Part shown: piece after piece, positions 10,761 through 23,439 of the stretch
Position numbering within the stretch: position 1 is the stretch's first letter
Layout: each line of letters opens with the position of its first letter
Assembly (NCBI GenBank): GCA_903813345.2
Contig: CAIIXF020000011.1
Coordinates: 36,240,166-36,304,165 of the forward strand
Direction of reading: 5' to 3'
Source: Owenia fusiformis
Lineage: Eukaryota > Annelida > Polychaeta > Sabellida > Oweniidae
DNA: 64,000 bases
The notes under the pieces: generated by a model
Databases searched by the model: none
What the model saw: the letters and a program-made list of their open reading frames with translations, nothing else
Told to the model about the DNA's origin: nothing
Position numbers and translations under genes: made by a program

Positions 10761-13221
10761 GCTTCTCTGCCATAGTATTTTCAAAAAGATACATTGTAAC
10801 ATGGCTGAAATTCATTATAAGAGGGCGCAGGGTTATTGCACAAAAAAACTAAATAATCTGAAATATCCAAATGTCATTCATGTACAATATCAATATACTT
10901 TTCCAAATACTATTGCACAATGGTCTCCTGATTTCTTATTTTTGGGGACGGGACCACGGACGGGCTGTCCACAAATTCAAGTAATAAAAATGTCAATCAG
11001 AATCAGTATTGTCGAGTTCCCTAAGAGATCTCTTGTCTTAACTTACGTCTTAACTTATGTTTAAGCTTATCTCCATAATGTGGAGTTGATCAGCCAGCCA
11101 CCCAGCAAGCCAGCCATCCAGCCACCCAGCAAGCCAGCCAGCAAGCCACTTACTCAGTCACTTAGTAAGTCACTTACATCCTTAGTCATTATCTCACTCT
11201 CAATCAGAAGTTCAGTAACTCATTCACTCTCTCAATCAGTCTCTCTATGTGAAAGTTCATATGTTGGAATATTGATTGAAATAATCCTACTTCATTTGGA
11301 ATTATTCACAATTGCTGTTTTCTACTTTTTGAGTTTAAAAGAGGAATCTAGTATAATAATTTGAGTTTTTTAGAGATCTGTTAATTTCAACAAATGAATG
11401 GATTAATAGAGAGAAACATGTGAATCCATTGAGGATTGCATCAAAATACCGAGCATACATACTCAAACTTAGCAAGAGCTGCTCAAATGTTTTAGATCTA
11501 AATTATGAACCCCATTTTGTACTTTCAGAAGATGAATGTATGTCTGAGATGCGATGTCCTGGTGTTTAAGAAGAGGAAATGTACTATTATGTGAGTATTA
11601 AAAATATATATTCATTCTGAATTTTCCTACATTTCCAAGAGTTTTCATAAGCAATGATTCTTAATAATCACAACCTTTATGTTGATTTAATGTACTCTTT
11701 GGGTGTGCCTTAGTCCTTGATGTGTCCACCTTTCTTTTGAATGTATTGTTAGAAAGATATTTGTGTGCAATGATGATATGGAAATGATGACTGCATAAGG
11801 TTGCAGAGATTTTTGGGAAGATGTTCTCAGCTTGGCAACTCAACACTATTCAGTACATCTTTTAAAACTAAAAAATGGAGAGAGCTGTTAAATGTGATGT
11901 TGATTTTTTTTATAAATCAGATGGTTTCCATAAAGTCATGTTATTTTAAGTCATGTTTTTAATTGATCTGCATTTGTAACCATTAATTAAAGACCACAGT
12001 TTCTTCTATTTAATAGCATATTCAGTGTTCTCCCTAATTTTTCAAAAGTGAGCGGTAAAATTTTGAATGAAAATTAATGGGTGGTGACAGTATTATTACA
12101 GTGGTGCAAAATTAAATAAAAAGGTGCCTTAAAAAAATCGGCCATTACAAACAGTTACAGAGTAAAGTTGCAAATTACTTAATTCCACTCATTAATAACG
12201 AAGAGTATCAGTTATAAGTTCTTTGAATTCTATATGTTATTTTCTATCAATATAGCTAGCTTCAATTAAATCATCTGAAAAAGCTCAAGCTAAATCCCCA
12301 TTTACACAATGTTGAAAAACCTTTGAAGATTAAAAATTCATTTACTCTTTTAAGTGTCACAATTTTAATCTTAAATCACAATCAATATGTCAATAGGTTC
12401 ATTTAATTAGATGCAACTGGCAGTGGTCTCCCCAGCATAAAGCAAGATGGGCGCAGCAACCACCTGAAAATATGCTTGCACCCACCTGAAAATCAGTTTG
12501 CACCCACATAAAAATGAAAAAAATCATTGGCATATCTCACCAATTTTTGTCTAAATTGTGAAAATGAGAGTTTTTGCACCCACCTGAGTGCCACCCACTG
12601 AGATTAATTATGCAAATATACTCTAAGGCATTCAGTGATCTTCCCAGCATTATTTTTCAAGCAGGGGGGGGGGGTTATCAAGTGTTCCTGAGTTACTGAG
12701 TTTAATTATCAACTCACAAATTTGTGTAAAGGATGAGTCTGGATATATGCCCTTTTGGTCCCTCAGTTAAATGTATGTGATAAGTATATTTAATTATTTT
12801 TCAAATTTTGAATTTCCCGCCAGTTTAATTTGAAGGGGGAAAAACAAGATAGCTGCCATTTGATGTAAGAAATATCAGAACAAAAGTAGCTTCACTTTCA
12901 CAATGAGCAATGATATTTTCACAATGAGCACAGTTTTCTGGTTTAGGTTTAGACATATTACTCCCCCATCCATTCACCCCCCCCCCCCTCTGTTCAATTT
13001 TGATTGTAGTTTATATTAGTATTACTTTAATTAGCCAGCAATGACATTCTTTTTGTGATAATATAAGTTTTGTCAAAATAATCCCTGACATGACATGTTA
13101 TGACATCATCCTGAAACACTTAACTAGTCTTTACCAAAGCTTTAAACACTTGTTGTTCAATTAGGATCAATTATTTTTTTCATTAGAGGTCCAAACAAGA
13201 TGTATAATGTTTTATTTCCAG
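10761..13221. other. Non-coding stretch with simple and dispersed repeats
   Basis: Contains a CCAGC/CAAGC-rich microsatellite (11094-11180), a dispersed repeat (12425-12605, listed separately) and homopolymer G and C runs near 12664 and 12980. A possible exon-like piece lies at 11530-11580, with TTTCAG before and GTGAGT after, but its phase does not match the exon at 13222, so I do not link it to that gene. Confidence 0.45.
12425..12605 (+). repeat. Dispersed repeat, copy 1 of 3
   Basis: Shares CAGTGGTCTCC, AGCATAAAGCAAGA, TTTGCACCCAC.TAAAAATGA, GTCTAAATTGTGAAAATGAGA and TTTGCACC in the same order with 14525-14720 and 45982-46170. No inverted ends and no ORF are visible; it could be a fragment of a SINE or MITE family. 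Confidence 0.6.
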
Positions 13222-13368
13222 ACTGCATCAAGAGAGATGATAATGTATGGATCAGAGCTTGACTCTTTGAGTGAGAATGGGTGGAGCCTATCAGTAAGCA
13301 CATCTAACACCAGAGTAGCCAACCTTGCCTCACAGATAATTTCCAGGTATTTTACAAAGATCTGTTAT

Positions 13369-13859
13369 CACTGGTAACCCACTCCGAATGTCCAAGGTAC
13401 GATTTTTCTTTTTTCCTTATTTCACACATTATAGGCAGAATTACCACAACATTTTTATCACAAACCGACAACATATATCTATCACATATGTTTAAGAAAA
13501 TATACATATTTGCGAACAAGTAGTTCTGAAGACAACTGAATCGTCATTTTAATTCCTCACTTAAGTTACAGAAACAATATTTTGAAAAACAGTTAAGATC
13601 TGCACTTTTAACCAATATCATTTCTGTAACTAAAGTGAGGAATTAAATCGACGATTCTGTTGTCTTCCGAGCTATTTTTTCACAAACATGTACCTTTTCT
13701 AAAACATATGATATACGTTTGTGTGAAAAAATGTCGTGGGGATTCTGCATACAACGCGTGAAATTAGGAAAAAAGAATTATCATACCTTCGACGTTCCAA
13801 CATTTTGTTACCGAAACGAACCTTTTCGGTAACCATCGTAATCGAGTGGATCACCAGTG
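13369..13859. mobile_element. Foldback MITE in the first intron of the nesprin-like pseudogene
   Basis: The ends are inverted (CACTGGTAACCCACTCCGA at the left, TCGAGTGGATCACCAGTG at the right). Inverted homology continues almost to the centre, for example TTTAATTCCTCACTTAAGTTA near 13550 against TAACTAAAGTGAGGAATTAAA near 13630. No ORF; a non-autonomous foldback element of about 490 bp. Confidence 0.75.
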
Positions 13860-14524
13860 TGTTATTAATATTTTGGATATAAAAATGTGTAAAATTGCAA
13901 TATTAACATAATATTACTACATAATTCTTGTTTTATATTCTCACTTTTTTGATGAATATGGAGTGCATTTAAAGACAACTAGCTTCAAACCCTCACAAAA
14001 CTACATGCAACTGGGTCTTAGTCATCATAAAAACATGTCATTCCTCAAACACAATGAGTAACACTTAATTGTCCTATCTGTAGGTACCATGCACTAGTTA
14101 GTAGCTGTAAGAAACAGTGTATGAAACAGGAAAAGGCTGTGATTGAACATGAGGGCTATGGAAGACTATACAAGGCTTTGTAACAGAGCCTAGATGACCT
14201 CGAGGCCAAACTTAGAAGCAATACATTCACACAGGGGGACAGATCACCTGTGCATGCTAAATTACAGAATGTCCAGGTATGTTCAATGAAAGTCTGGATC
14301 TTTATTTCAATGAATAATTTTAATATTTAATTTCCAAATATTTTGTTATGTATTCATTTCAGAACTTACTGTCCTACAAGGAAGAAGAAAATCATAATCT
14401 TAGAGCTAAATCACCCAAAGTTACATTAAATCACAAAGTCTCGGGTATTTTCAATTAAATTTTTATTTTATACATATCTCACTGACATTATCCACAAATT
14501 AGTTCAAATCACTGCCATATGCAA

Positions 14525-14720
14525 TGCATACAGTCATCTGCTCAGCATTAAGCAAGAAGGCACAGCACCCACCTGAGAATTTTAAAACTGGCCTAATTAC
14601 ATCCTCCTTAAAATTCATTTGCACCCACTTAAAAATGAGAAAAAATGGGCACATTTTACCAGTTTTGGTCTGAATTGTGAAAATGAGAATTTTGCACCAA
14701 CTTGAGAAAAATGCCTTATC
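14525..14720 (+). repeat. Dispersed repeat, copy 2 of 3
   Basis: Same order of blocks as copy 1 at 12425-12605: CAGCATTAAGCAAGA, CAGCACCCACCTGA, TTTGCACCCACTTAAAAATG, GTCTGAATTGTGAAAATGAG, TTTTGCACC. It lies between exons 3 and 4 of the nesprin-like pseudogene. Confidence 0.6.
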
Positions 14721-15261
14721 TGGTGCCTGATAATTAAAATCCTGAAAATACAGCAAATTGCCATGTTTCTAGTTTTATAGTCACTTCAACTGATTCAATG
14801 TTGCAATTTGTGACATTGATTGATAGGAATCAGATGTATGATAATTATGTAAGTTTGGACGATCTTTCCAATGATATATTAAACTTTGTAACATATATTT
14901 TGGTTTTGGCTGTAGAGGGGGGGGGGCAAGACTTATTTGACAGTTAAGAATAGCATTTTAGGGTCATATTACCATTTGAATTTTGGAAGCTACTCTAGCT
15001 ATATCAATATACAAATCTAAAATTTTACAAATCATGTTTTCACAGAACACAAGTAATTTTTGAATGGAACCCCTGAAGGATTTCTCATATATTTTTAGAC
15101 TTTGAAGCTGACACTAATGAGTGAGAAAAGTTTGGTAGACAGAAGGAGGGAGAAATTCTCAGAGTTGTAGACATAGAGTGGTGACCCTCATTTTACCTGA
15201 GAGAAGAACCTTGTTGGTGAGAGATACCACATGGTTCTCGACAGTGGAGGTATGATCTGGA

Positions 15262-15345
15262 GATACTTTATATGATGCACTGTTACATTGGGTATTTTTA
15301 ATATTACTTTATATGATGCACTGTTACATTGGGTAATTTTAATAT
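15262..15345. repeat. 42-bp direct duplication
   Basis: A unit containing ACTTTATATGATGCACTG then TTACATTGGGTA.TTTTAATA is present twice in tandem, differing by about one base. Confidence 0.8.
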
Positions 15346-15463
15346 TACTGGTACAAAAATAAACTTCAAACATTGGGGATTAGATGAGTATAGTATACAA
15401 TTATTGACGGTCTCGGTTTACAATCTCGGGATATAATTTTGACAGTAAACCGAATGGAGAGGT

Positions 15464-15775
15464 CTATAATTGTTTTGTTAGTCCGAAGAATATCTTAGAT
15501 TTTTCTGACTTATAAAGTCCACCGTCTTTTTTTCTAATACCAACGTAAAACTTTTTCAAAAAATTATCTACATCTGCCACGGCAGTAAGTTCACTCAATG
15601 GAGTCAAATTACTCTCCTGGGCGAAGTCCACTAAAAGCTTTGTACAAAGTTTTAGATTTTTCTTCATATTTTGACTGTCTTTACTCTCTAAGAGACTAAT
15701 AATATCCTCATCTTCAACATTTTTGAAACGGCTAGTGCTAGCACCTGCCATTTTATCGTCTGATAATGACGTCAT
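15464..15775 (-). CDS. Crypton-like N-terminal (core-binding type) exon
   Basis: A 103-codon ORF. The segment DVDNFLKKFYVGIRKKDGG followed by LYK resembles the N-terminal SAM-like region of Crypton-type tyrosine recombinases and of the Crypton-derived domains in QRICH1, ZMYM2 and KCTD1-like proteins; this is recognised from family memory. The most likely functional start is Met8 (MAGASTSRF) or the first Met. A possible donor (TATAA|GTCAGA) at 15509 would end the exon right after LYK, where the family normally continues. The catalytic half is not found downstream on the minus strand, so this is either one exon of a larger gene or an orphan fragment. It lies inside an intron of the nesprin-like pseudogene on the opposite strand. 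A related catalytic half, at an unrelated locus, is found at 62753-63970. Confidence 0.5.
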   Translation of the reverse strand: MTSLSDDKMAGASTSRFKNVEDEDIISLLESKDSQNMKKNLKLCTKLLVDFAQESNLTPLSELTAVADVDNFLKKFYVGIRKKDGGLYKSEKSKIFFGLTKQL

Positions 15776-15892
15776 TTTAGTGGAATGCTGGGAATATTAT
15801 TTACCGGCAATGCATTGCGCGGTGTACAGTTAAAATTATTCACCGCTCGTTGACCAATCAAAATCGAGTATTTCAACTGAGGTACTAACAAT

Positions 15893-16002
15893 ATCAATTG
15901 TCTTGAGGATGAGTTGTCTTGGGGATCAATTGACTGGGATGAGTTGGTTCTTGGCAACCAGTTGTCTTGGAAATCAGTTGTCATGGGGACTAATTGACCC
16001 CG
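15893..16002 (+). repeat. Degenerate 16-18-bp minisatellite (CAGTTGTCTTGG type)
   Basis: Repeated variants of CCAGTTGTCTTGGGGA. The same unit occurs at 37757-37840 (opposite orientation) and 38116-38235. The minus-strand ORF at 15772-16005 reads through this repeat and is not a gene. Confidence 0.65.
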
Positions 16003-17381
16003 CAATCTATCGTGTACAAATGTAAATCTAAATCAGGGTGTTCCTCTAAGAAAGGGACATCCATTTGATCTCATTTCTTTGATCTCATCTCTCTTTTAGG
16101 ATTTATTAAGGGAATGTGACAGTGTATTGTCAAACCAGATTATCTACCAGGAGATATTGGACCATGCCACGGAATGAATAGATGGAGAAACCACTGAATA
16201 ACCTGGAGGGGGATATGCACACCACACAAGCTCAATTACTCAAGGTAAATTTGGGGATATTTTACAGCATGAAGCCGAAATTATACACAGGGTGTTCCAT
16301 AAACATTGTACTCTCACATTCTTGAACCCTCAACTCTTATAAACAGATGTCTCAAAAGAAATTGTAGAGATTATCCAAAGTTACATTTCTCTCTCATTTG
16401 TATGGATACTTCAGAAGATGAAAGCACAATGCAAACTCAACTAGAACAAGTGAAGGTCCATTTATTTACGATTAAAAAACCCTCCTGTAGTAATACAGTG
16501 CAAATGTATTTCTCTAATATATTTTACATTCAAAATATTACAAGTTCAATGCCAACAGTGAATGAAAAATGCAACTCATTTAAAATTATCAGGTGTAATT
16601 GCTCAGATTATTAAAGCTCAAAGCATTACTAAAAGCAAACACAGTGACTGTATGTAATTGAAAATATAATTTCTCCAAAAAGGATATTCCTGTACAAATA
16701 CAGGATGGTCAGAGCCTGCTTCATACCATGCAGACACAGGGAGCGAAAACTCTGACAAATTCCTTGGTATTGGGTCGAGACACCATCCGGCAAAGCCTTC
16801 ACTACGATTATGAAACGTTGACAAAATGACTCAGCAGATACCAAGGTCACATTAGAGAGCTGTCTCCTGGAGTTGTCACTGTATAGCGACCGCACAGATC
16901 AGGTGAGAATGGGTACATTTATTCCAAAAGGTTAGGTTATGATGCTTATTAAGTGAACTTTTGAACACTGATTTTGAGGAAAAACAATTCAACACTGAAG
17001 ATTTTTTATGTCTCAGAGTCCAACAATTTATGCAATTTTTAAACTAACTCTTTAAATGACTTGAAATAAAACCAATTGAGGCACAGGGTGAGCCAACAAA
17101 TGTTAAAAACTAAGTCCTTCAGCATTGTTTAAGATCATATTAATTACCATTAAACCTTTTCAATTTTCTTCATCTTAGAAGTATGGCTATATTATACTAA
17201 GAGTATATTTAGAGTGGATCACAATAATGGTATTTTTTCTGAGAAAATTCAAAATGGCTGGAATAGGCCATAACTTAGACATATCTTTCAAGTATGGTTA
17301 TGTGATACTACAGTGGTCTATTTATTGAAGGGAAGAGTACGATGGTAAATATTACATTGTGACTGTACAGTTCATGATTTA

Positions 17382-18197
17382 CAGGGTGTCCAAAAAATAG
17401 GACCATAAGAATGTTGAATAACTCAGTCAATTTTGCATATTTTGCCTTGAAATTTGCGAATTATTTAGTTAATTCAATGTGAATTTAGTTGTGAAAGTTT
17501 GATAATAATCTACGAATTGAGTCAAAAACTACAGCTTCTTACAAAACATGCCCCAAATGGGCACTTCTCCTCTCTATATGCACAATTCAATCCGTCGAAC
17601 AAAGTTCATCAGTCCTTTTTGGTTCGAAGGTGACTGGGGATGTGCTATCACCATGAGCAAGGACCAGTAAGTTGTTAAATAAGTTTGGGAGGTCACTTAA
17701 GCACCAGAGGGACATCAAAAGAGATAAGCAGTGGTTTCAACAAGCCAATACCACCCCAACACTGCAAATGATATGCTGAAATGGTTTAGGCAATGCTCTG
17801 GTGGTCAGCTCATCAGTTGCAGAAAGCAAACCATATGGGCAGCTCATTCGCCAGATCTAAATCTTCAAATTTTTATCTTTGAGGATTTCTCAAAGCCAAT
17901 GTGTATACTGACAGGCAATAACTACCCCAATATTTACCATCCACATTAATGTGTATAGGTCAGGGTCATTAATAACTTTGTTTGCAGGATTCATTTGTGC
18001 ATAGAGAGGAGAAGTGCCCATTTTGAGCATTTTTTGTAAAGTAATGTAGTTTTTGACACAATAAACAGATTATCATCAAACCTTCGAAGCAAAATTCACA
18101 TTGAATGAACTAAATAATTCTAAAATTTCAAGGCAAAATATGCAAAATTGACAGAGTTATTCAACTTTCTTATGGTCCTGTTTTTTTTGGACACCCT
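17382..18197. mobile_element. Decayed Tc1/mariner-like element, CAGGGTGTCC family
   Basis: The left end CAGGGTGTCCAAAAAATAGG and the right end TTTTTGGACACCCT are inverted, with the inner match continuing (CATAAGAATGTTGAATAACTC against GAGTTATTCAACTTTCTTATG). TA precedes the left end. The interior plus-strand ORF (17731-17949) retains transposase-like segments: NTANDMLKWFRQCSGGQLIS and WAAHSPDLNL, which match the C-terminal catalytic part of DDE transposases (the PHSPDLNP block). The rest of the reading frame is destroyed, so the copy is dead. Confidence 0.75.
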
Positions 18198-18261
18198 AGT
18201 GTTCGTTGGGATTTCCTACTCTGTGGAGTTGCCAATTTATAGTTGTAAATTGTGAATTGCA

Positions 18262-19050
18262 GGTTCTACAACATGAATCAGAACATCCCCAGCTTCTGCA
18301 ACAACATGAGTCAGAACATACTCAGGTTCTACAACAACATGTGTCAGAATATCCCCAGATTCTACAACAACAGGAGTCAGAACTTCACTAGGTTCTACAA
18401 CAACATGAGTCAGAACATATTCAGGTTCTACAACATGAGTCAGAACATCCCCAGGCTCTACAACATGAGTCAGAGCATCCCCAGATTCTACAACAACAGG
18501 AGTCAGAACATCACTAGGTTCTACAACAACATTAGTCAGAATATCCACCACTAGGTTCTACAACAACATGAGTCAGAATATCCACCACTAGGTTCTACAA
18601 CAACATGAGTCAGAACATCCCCAGGCTCTACAACATGAGTCAGAGCATCCCCAGATTCTACAACAACATGAGTCAGAACATCACTAGGTTCTACAACAAC
18701 ATGAGTCAGAATATCCACCACTAGGTTCTACAACAAAATGAGTCAGAACATACCCAGGTTACAACATGAGTAAGAACATCCCCAGGCTCTACAACATGAG
18801 TCAGAGCATCCCCAGATTCTACAACAACAGGAGTCAGAACATCACTAGGTTCTACAACAACATTAGTCAGAATATCCACAACTAGGTTCTACAACAAAAT
18901 GAGTCAGAACATCCCCAGGCTCTACAACATAAGTCAGAGCATCCCCAGGCTCTACAACATGAGTCAGAGCATCCCCAGATTCTACAACAACATGAGTCAG
19001 AACATCATCAGGTTCTACAACAACATGAGTCAGAACATCAGCAAGAGGTT
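18262..19050 (+). repeat. About 30-33-bp minisatellite, coding-like unit
   Basis: About 25 units of a GGTTCTACAACAACATGAGT + CAGAACATCCCCA type, mostly 30 or 33 bp long. On the plus strand the unit reads VLQQHESEHPQ, with a plausible acceptor (GAATTGCAG) just before the first unit and a non-repeat continuation (EVLRGCQFMITELPLDVEYN) after the last. Several units contain CACTAG, which stops this frame, so an intact protein is not possible. Minus and other plus frames are open in places only because the unit length is a multiple of three. Confidence 0.75.
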
Positions 19051-19117
19051 CTCAGGGGTTGTCAGTTCATGATAACAGAACTACCGCTTGATGTTGAGTA
19101 TAATAACAAAACTGTAT

Positions 19118-22100
19118 GACAGGGATGATTTTGAAGCTTTGTGTTTCCAGATGAAGAAGCTCTCTACATGTTTGCTATGTGTTACAAGAAGAACACCTTT
19201 TCAAAATCATCTTCATGTTCATTGGGACAATGGCCTGGTAGTATACAGGAAAATACTTTTGTCTACTTTGGTTGTGTGCAAGCTATTGAAATATTGATGA
19301 AATAGTGATCAGTAGAATTAATTAAGTAAATTGATCAGAAGTCTTTGAATTTATAGTACCTATGAAAACATATATTTGGTGAAAAATATCACTCTTGATA
19401 GCTAATGCATTTTTATAGTCTCAGACTGTTATTTAGATGTTTGTTAAAAGGTTGCACCGAATGTGTGCAAACAATCTTTCGTAGAAATGCCTTGTTAACT
19501 GTTATTTCAATACAGGATTTATCATATAAAAAATTGGAGATTGGTTAACTCATTAGATTTGGAAGATCTTTAAGATATTCAATTAATGGTTCTTACACAG
19601 TGAACCTCTGAGATCAACAAGGCGTCTGTTGTTGGTAAACATTGGATTTCTTCTAAAAATTCAAAAATTGAAGTAGCATTAAGCAGTTCTGGTGTTTATT
19701 GTATTTTTGAGGGCTTTCATTTTCATGGGGTTATGGAAATTGTTTTTTCTTGTCAAATTTAACCAGTAATTGCAATATTCATTATGTAGGCATTTTAGTT
19801 TATGTGGTGTTATTACCATATTCTCTTAATAAATCCACAGTGTGGTTTCCAAATTGAAATTTAAAAGTGTATGATGTTGAGAAAAATATAGACGATGATC
19901 CTTTTAGTTGTGATCACTTAGGTTCTCATACTCTACAGCTACTATTTTTATCTGCATTAAACATGTTGAAAATCATCAATCAATATAATATATCAATCAG
20001 TTCTGTTAATCAAAATCAATGTGTTAATATTGAGACAAAATTCAATAAAATAGTCACATTTGCCTCATTGGAATTGTGCGCTCATTAGATAATATGGTAT
20101 ATTGTTTTAGTGAACACCTCTCTTAGTTAGCACCACTTCAGATACATTTCACATCGAATCCTGTATATCATGCCCTCGATAGTTAGAAAATACCTATAGT
20201 GGACACTTTTTGTGGCTCAATAGGTGTTCACTATTTACAGGTTTTACTGTATTTGAATTTATTGGAGTATATGTAAATGCGATAGGTCTTTATTTGTGAT
20301 CGATGTACAATGGACTTGATGTTTCAATACTAAATGCATACATAGTCCACAGTAGGGTGAACTGGAATTAGCCACACCCAAAAATGGAGATAAAGTTTGT
20401 TAATGTTCAAGATTGAAGTGAGTCAACAGGTATATGCATAATTATAATACTTTATAAATCGCTTGATAAAATGAATAGTCACATGGGTTGACTTTGAAAT
20501 GGCATATGTAAATAGTTCTTTGCAATAGAAATAAATAAATTGTACATCAAACTTTCTTGATTAGTTTGTTTGGTCCAGACTTGAATACAGCATCAACTCC
20601 AAATACCTCAATGTAGTTCAAGGCCAGCTATTATCAGAAACTATAACATTAATTAAAACCTCATCTAATCCCAAATACCTTCGAACACGTAAACTTGAAC
20701 ACATAAGGACCCTAACTCCTAATTGCTATAGCCAATTCACTTTTGAATTTTGAGAATAATGTTTAATTCTAATTTGAGAGCCTTTATCGACATGAATTCA
20801 AACTGGCAGAAAGGTAAAAGGTCGGGCAATTAATCCGATTCATGAATACCAAGGGATGCTACATCCCGGGTTTAGAGTATTTTGCATTTCGTTCAGATTA
20901 TGGCGCCTCTACCATCAAAAGTTAAAATAGCACTGGTTTCGAGACTATTTTAGTACGTGTCCACTTGAACCACTTTAAAACGTGTTCAGAATGGTGAGAA
21001 ACTGCATGGTTTTGAAAGAATTTTTGCAATGGTAGAGGGTCCTGGCTACGGGCCTGTTAATGGTAGATCCAAACTGATAACATGGTCATATGGGTGTCCT
21101 ATATCCATAAATACTCTGATAGGACGCTGGCCCCGGGGTTTTCCGATCGTTTCGTTCAGTAAATAGCACTGGTTGCGAGACTATTCTAGCACGGGTTTCG
21201 AGAGCTATTGGCACGGGTTTCGAGAGCTAACAGCACGGGTGCTAAAAACCCGGGTCCTGTCAATCTTTGCCATCGACCCTTTCTCGAGAAATGGGCGCAG
21301 CTTTGACAATTAACGAATGATATAACGATATCACGGATTTCACCGAATGTTATTCATCCCTAAATAGCTTTTTTATTTAGTCTTATGATCCGACTGATGT
21401 TTCAATTTTTTGCAGTGACTCTGAAATTGCTGCGCCAGATATGACATCACAGCGACTCATTTTCCTACATTTAAATCACTAAACTAAATCAATTGAAACA
21501 TAATCATTAAAGAATGAGGACCTTGTATTTTACTTTGGACGAGGGTAGTGGCCATGTCTTGGCATGGCTAGTTGTGCATTAACGTTTGATACTGTTGTGC
21601 GGATAAAAATAATGAATATATGTTAAAGTAGCACTAAACAGATACTTTTAAAGTTAAAAGAATATAGTTACATTTAAAGAATGGGCCCAACGAATAGATA
21701 TTGAATATAGGACTCGTTTGATGAAACGTTCGTTCTTTTAATTCTAATAAACCTAGAAATCAATCAACGATTAAGTAAATTGACAAGACTTCATGTTCAA
21801 GTTGGCTGAATTTCGTGTAACTTAACTCTGTTATGTTTCTAGATTTTACATATGGAGAACAGAATTCGAAATCATAATCACAATCGTATTTTAAGGCAAA
21901 TAGGCCATGAATATGCTTTTAGTTACACGGTGGATGATCAAATTAACACATTTTGGATGTTGAATTTCATTTCAAGTTCATTCGAATTTACGCATTATCG
22001 TGGGAAAGCTCATGGCATTATCCAATAAAATTGATATATATACTGTCTAGGCTGAGACTAACATATATAATGTTATTTAATGTATTTAATATACAGGATA

Positions 22101-23439
22101 TCTGAGAAAGTTATGCAATATATCTACACGAGAAATAGTAGGGACCGAGGGTTGATATATACCCTGCGTGCAGAGTCTAGTTAAACTACGAAGCTCTCTT
22201 TTAAGAAGTGAAGTCAAACGAATGCAAAGGGTAGTTGATATATTACCTTTACCTGTCGAAAATCGAGTATAAACTATGAGGATTAGATACGCATTGAATG
22301 TAATGGAACCGTCATGTAATAATTAGAAATGATAATCACAATCAAATCATGAATATTTTATCTAGATTTAAAGTGCTTAAGATTTATTTTTTAAACTCAA
22401 CCGAACTATTAACATTTAAAAGCACCGAACGAATTTTCTGGGGATTGCTGATGAGCGGGTGGGATGGGATGGGAGGGATAAAATGAAATACTAGATAAAA
22501 TATTGATACCTTTACGCATGTCAATCTCAAATTAGAATGCATATATCATTATCTCTTTTATTCTTCTGTATTGTAATACGATAGTCTGATTATTGTCAAT
22601 ATCCTATACATGAAATAATGTACAACGTGTATTCTACATTGAATAACAAACGAAATAAAACTCATCTTTGTACGAATTTATTTTTCATATGACACAAAGT
22701 AACATAACATTGTTATATGTTGCATTTACGACTACTACAGCAAATCAGAAAATTCGTACAATATCAAACGTAAGAGTTGTTCACAAATACATTGGTATTT
22801 TGATATGAGTATCATGTAGTATTAAAATATTAAAATCATATGATCAGCAAGTTTATAAGCTTAATATTGTATTGTTTTTTATTTAAGTGTCGCATGCTTA
22901 ATTTCATACATATACATCTGTACAATCATCCAAAAAGCCTCGAGCCACCAATGGCTAATGAGACACTGCTAATCAAAATAAATCATATAATATTATATAA
23001 TAAGATGCATAATATGAGTCAGTTGCAGAAATAGGATTATGAATAAAGCAAAGTTCATGACCTCTATTACGAACATTGTTTGATGAACTCGATCACTCAG
23101 TCAGTTGTTGAACATATGCAAATGTGGTCAGGTTATAAATATAAGTACAATTTAAGTCCATGATATTTTCACATATTGAACATAACACTCAGTTCACAAA
23201 GAGATGTATACAAATCTAATCCACAAGTAGAAATGATTGTTTCATGCTGTTTATGCATTGTGTATAAACTGTAATCCAAAACATGAATAAAGTGGGCAAG
23301 AGGTGGTTGTATGATGGCCCATAAAATCACATTATGTAACACCGGCACCCTGGTTCAATATAGTGCAGTGGCCCATGTTTGATATACGTACATCAAAACT
23401 CATGTTTTTTCAAGGAAAGAAGCTAGATTAGTGATATAC
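19118..23439. other. Long non-coding stretch, minor repeats only
   Basis: No gene recognised. A possible MITE with inverted ends AGTGAACACCT / AGGTGTTCACT lies at 20108-20234. Between 21165 and 21240, a motif of the GCACGGGTTTCGAGAGCTA type is repeated about three times, with a related sequence at 20930. The ORFs at 19867-20088 and 22840-23034 carry no motif. Confidence 0.45.
20108..20234. mobile_element. Putative short MITE
   Basis: The terminal inverted repeat AGTGAACACCT at the left pairs with AGGTGTTCACT at the right; the span is about 127 bp with no ORF. Support is limited to the ends. Confidence 0.4.

Larger units (their letters stand above)
13222..16902 (+). pseudogene. Decayed spectrin-repeat gene, nesprin-like (partial)
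   Basis: Five exon-like segments have good acceptor and donor sites: 13222-13346, 14084-14276, 14363-14444, 16100-16244, 16704-16902. Exon 1 reads TASREMIMYGSELDSLSENG then GWSLSVSTSNTRVANLASQI, and exon 2 continues in phase with YHALVSSCKKQ and LYKAL, followed by TAA. Exon 4 begins DLLRECDSVLSNQIIYQEIL, then has stops; another frame resumes with LNNLEGDMHTTQAQLLK. Exon 5 begins DGQSLLHTMQTQGAKTL and continues to GRDTIRQSL; after a shift it ends VTLESCLLELSLYSDRTDQ. These are the patterns of spectrin repeats in nesprin (SYNE) proteins, which link the nuclear envelope to the cytoskeleton; the assignment rests on memory of the family. In-frame stops and frame changes with splice sites preserved suggest a non-processed duplicate in decay. 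A sequencing error at each lesion is less likely, given how many there are. Confidence 0.55.

Noticed and set aside
11530-11580. Upstream exon of the nesprin-like gene
   Set aside because: Splice-like borders exist, but the phase does not match the exon at 13222 and the translation lacks spectrin features.
16306-16614. 102-codon plus ORF
   Set aside because: No motif; it lies in an intron of the pseudogene and has AT-rich, non-coding composition.
18237-18551. Minus-strand ORF rich in VVEP and VLTHV
   Set aside because: Reading of the minisatellite on the opposite strand; no support.
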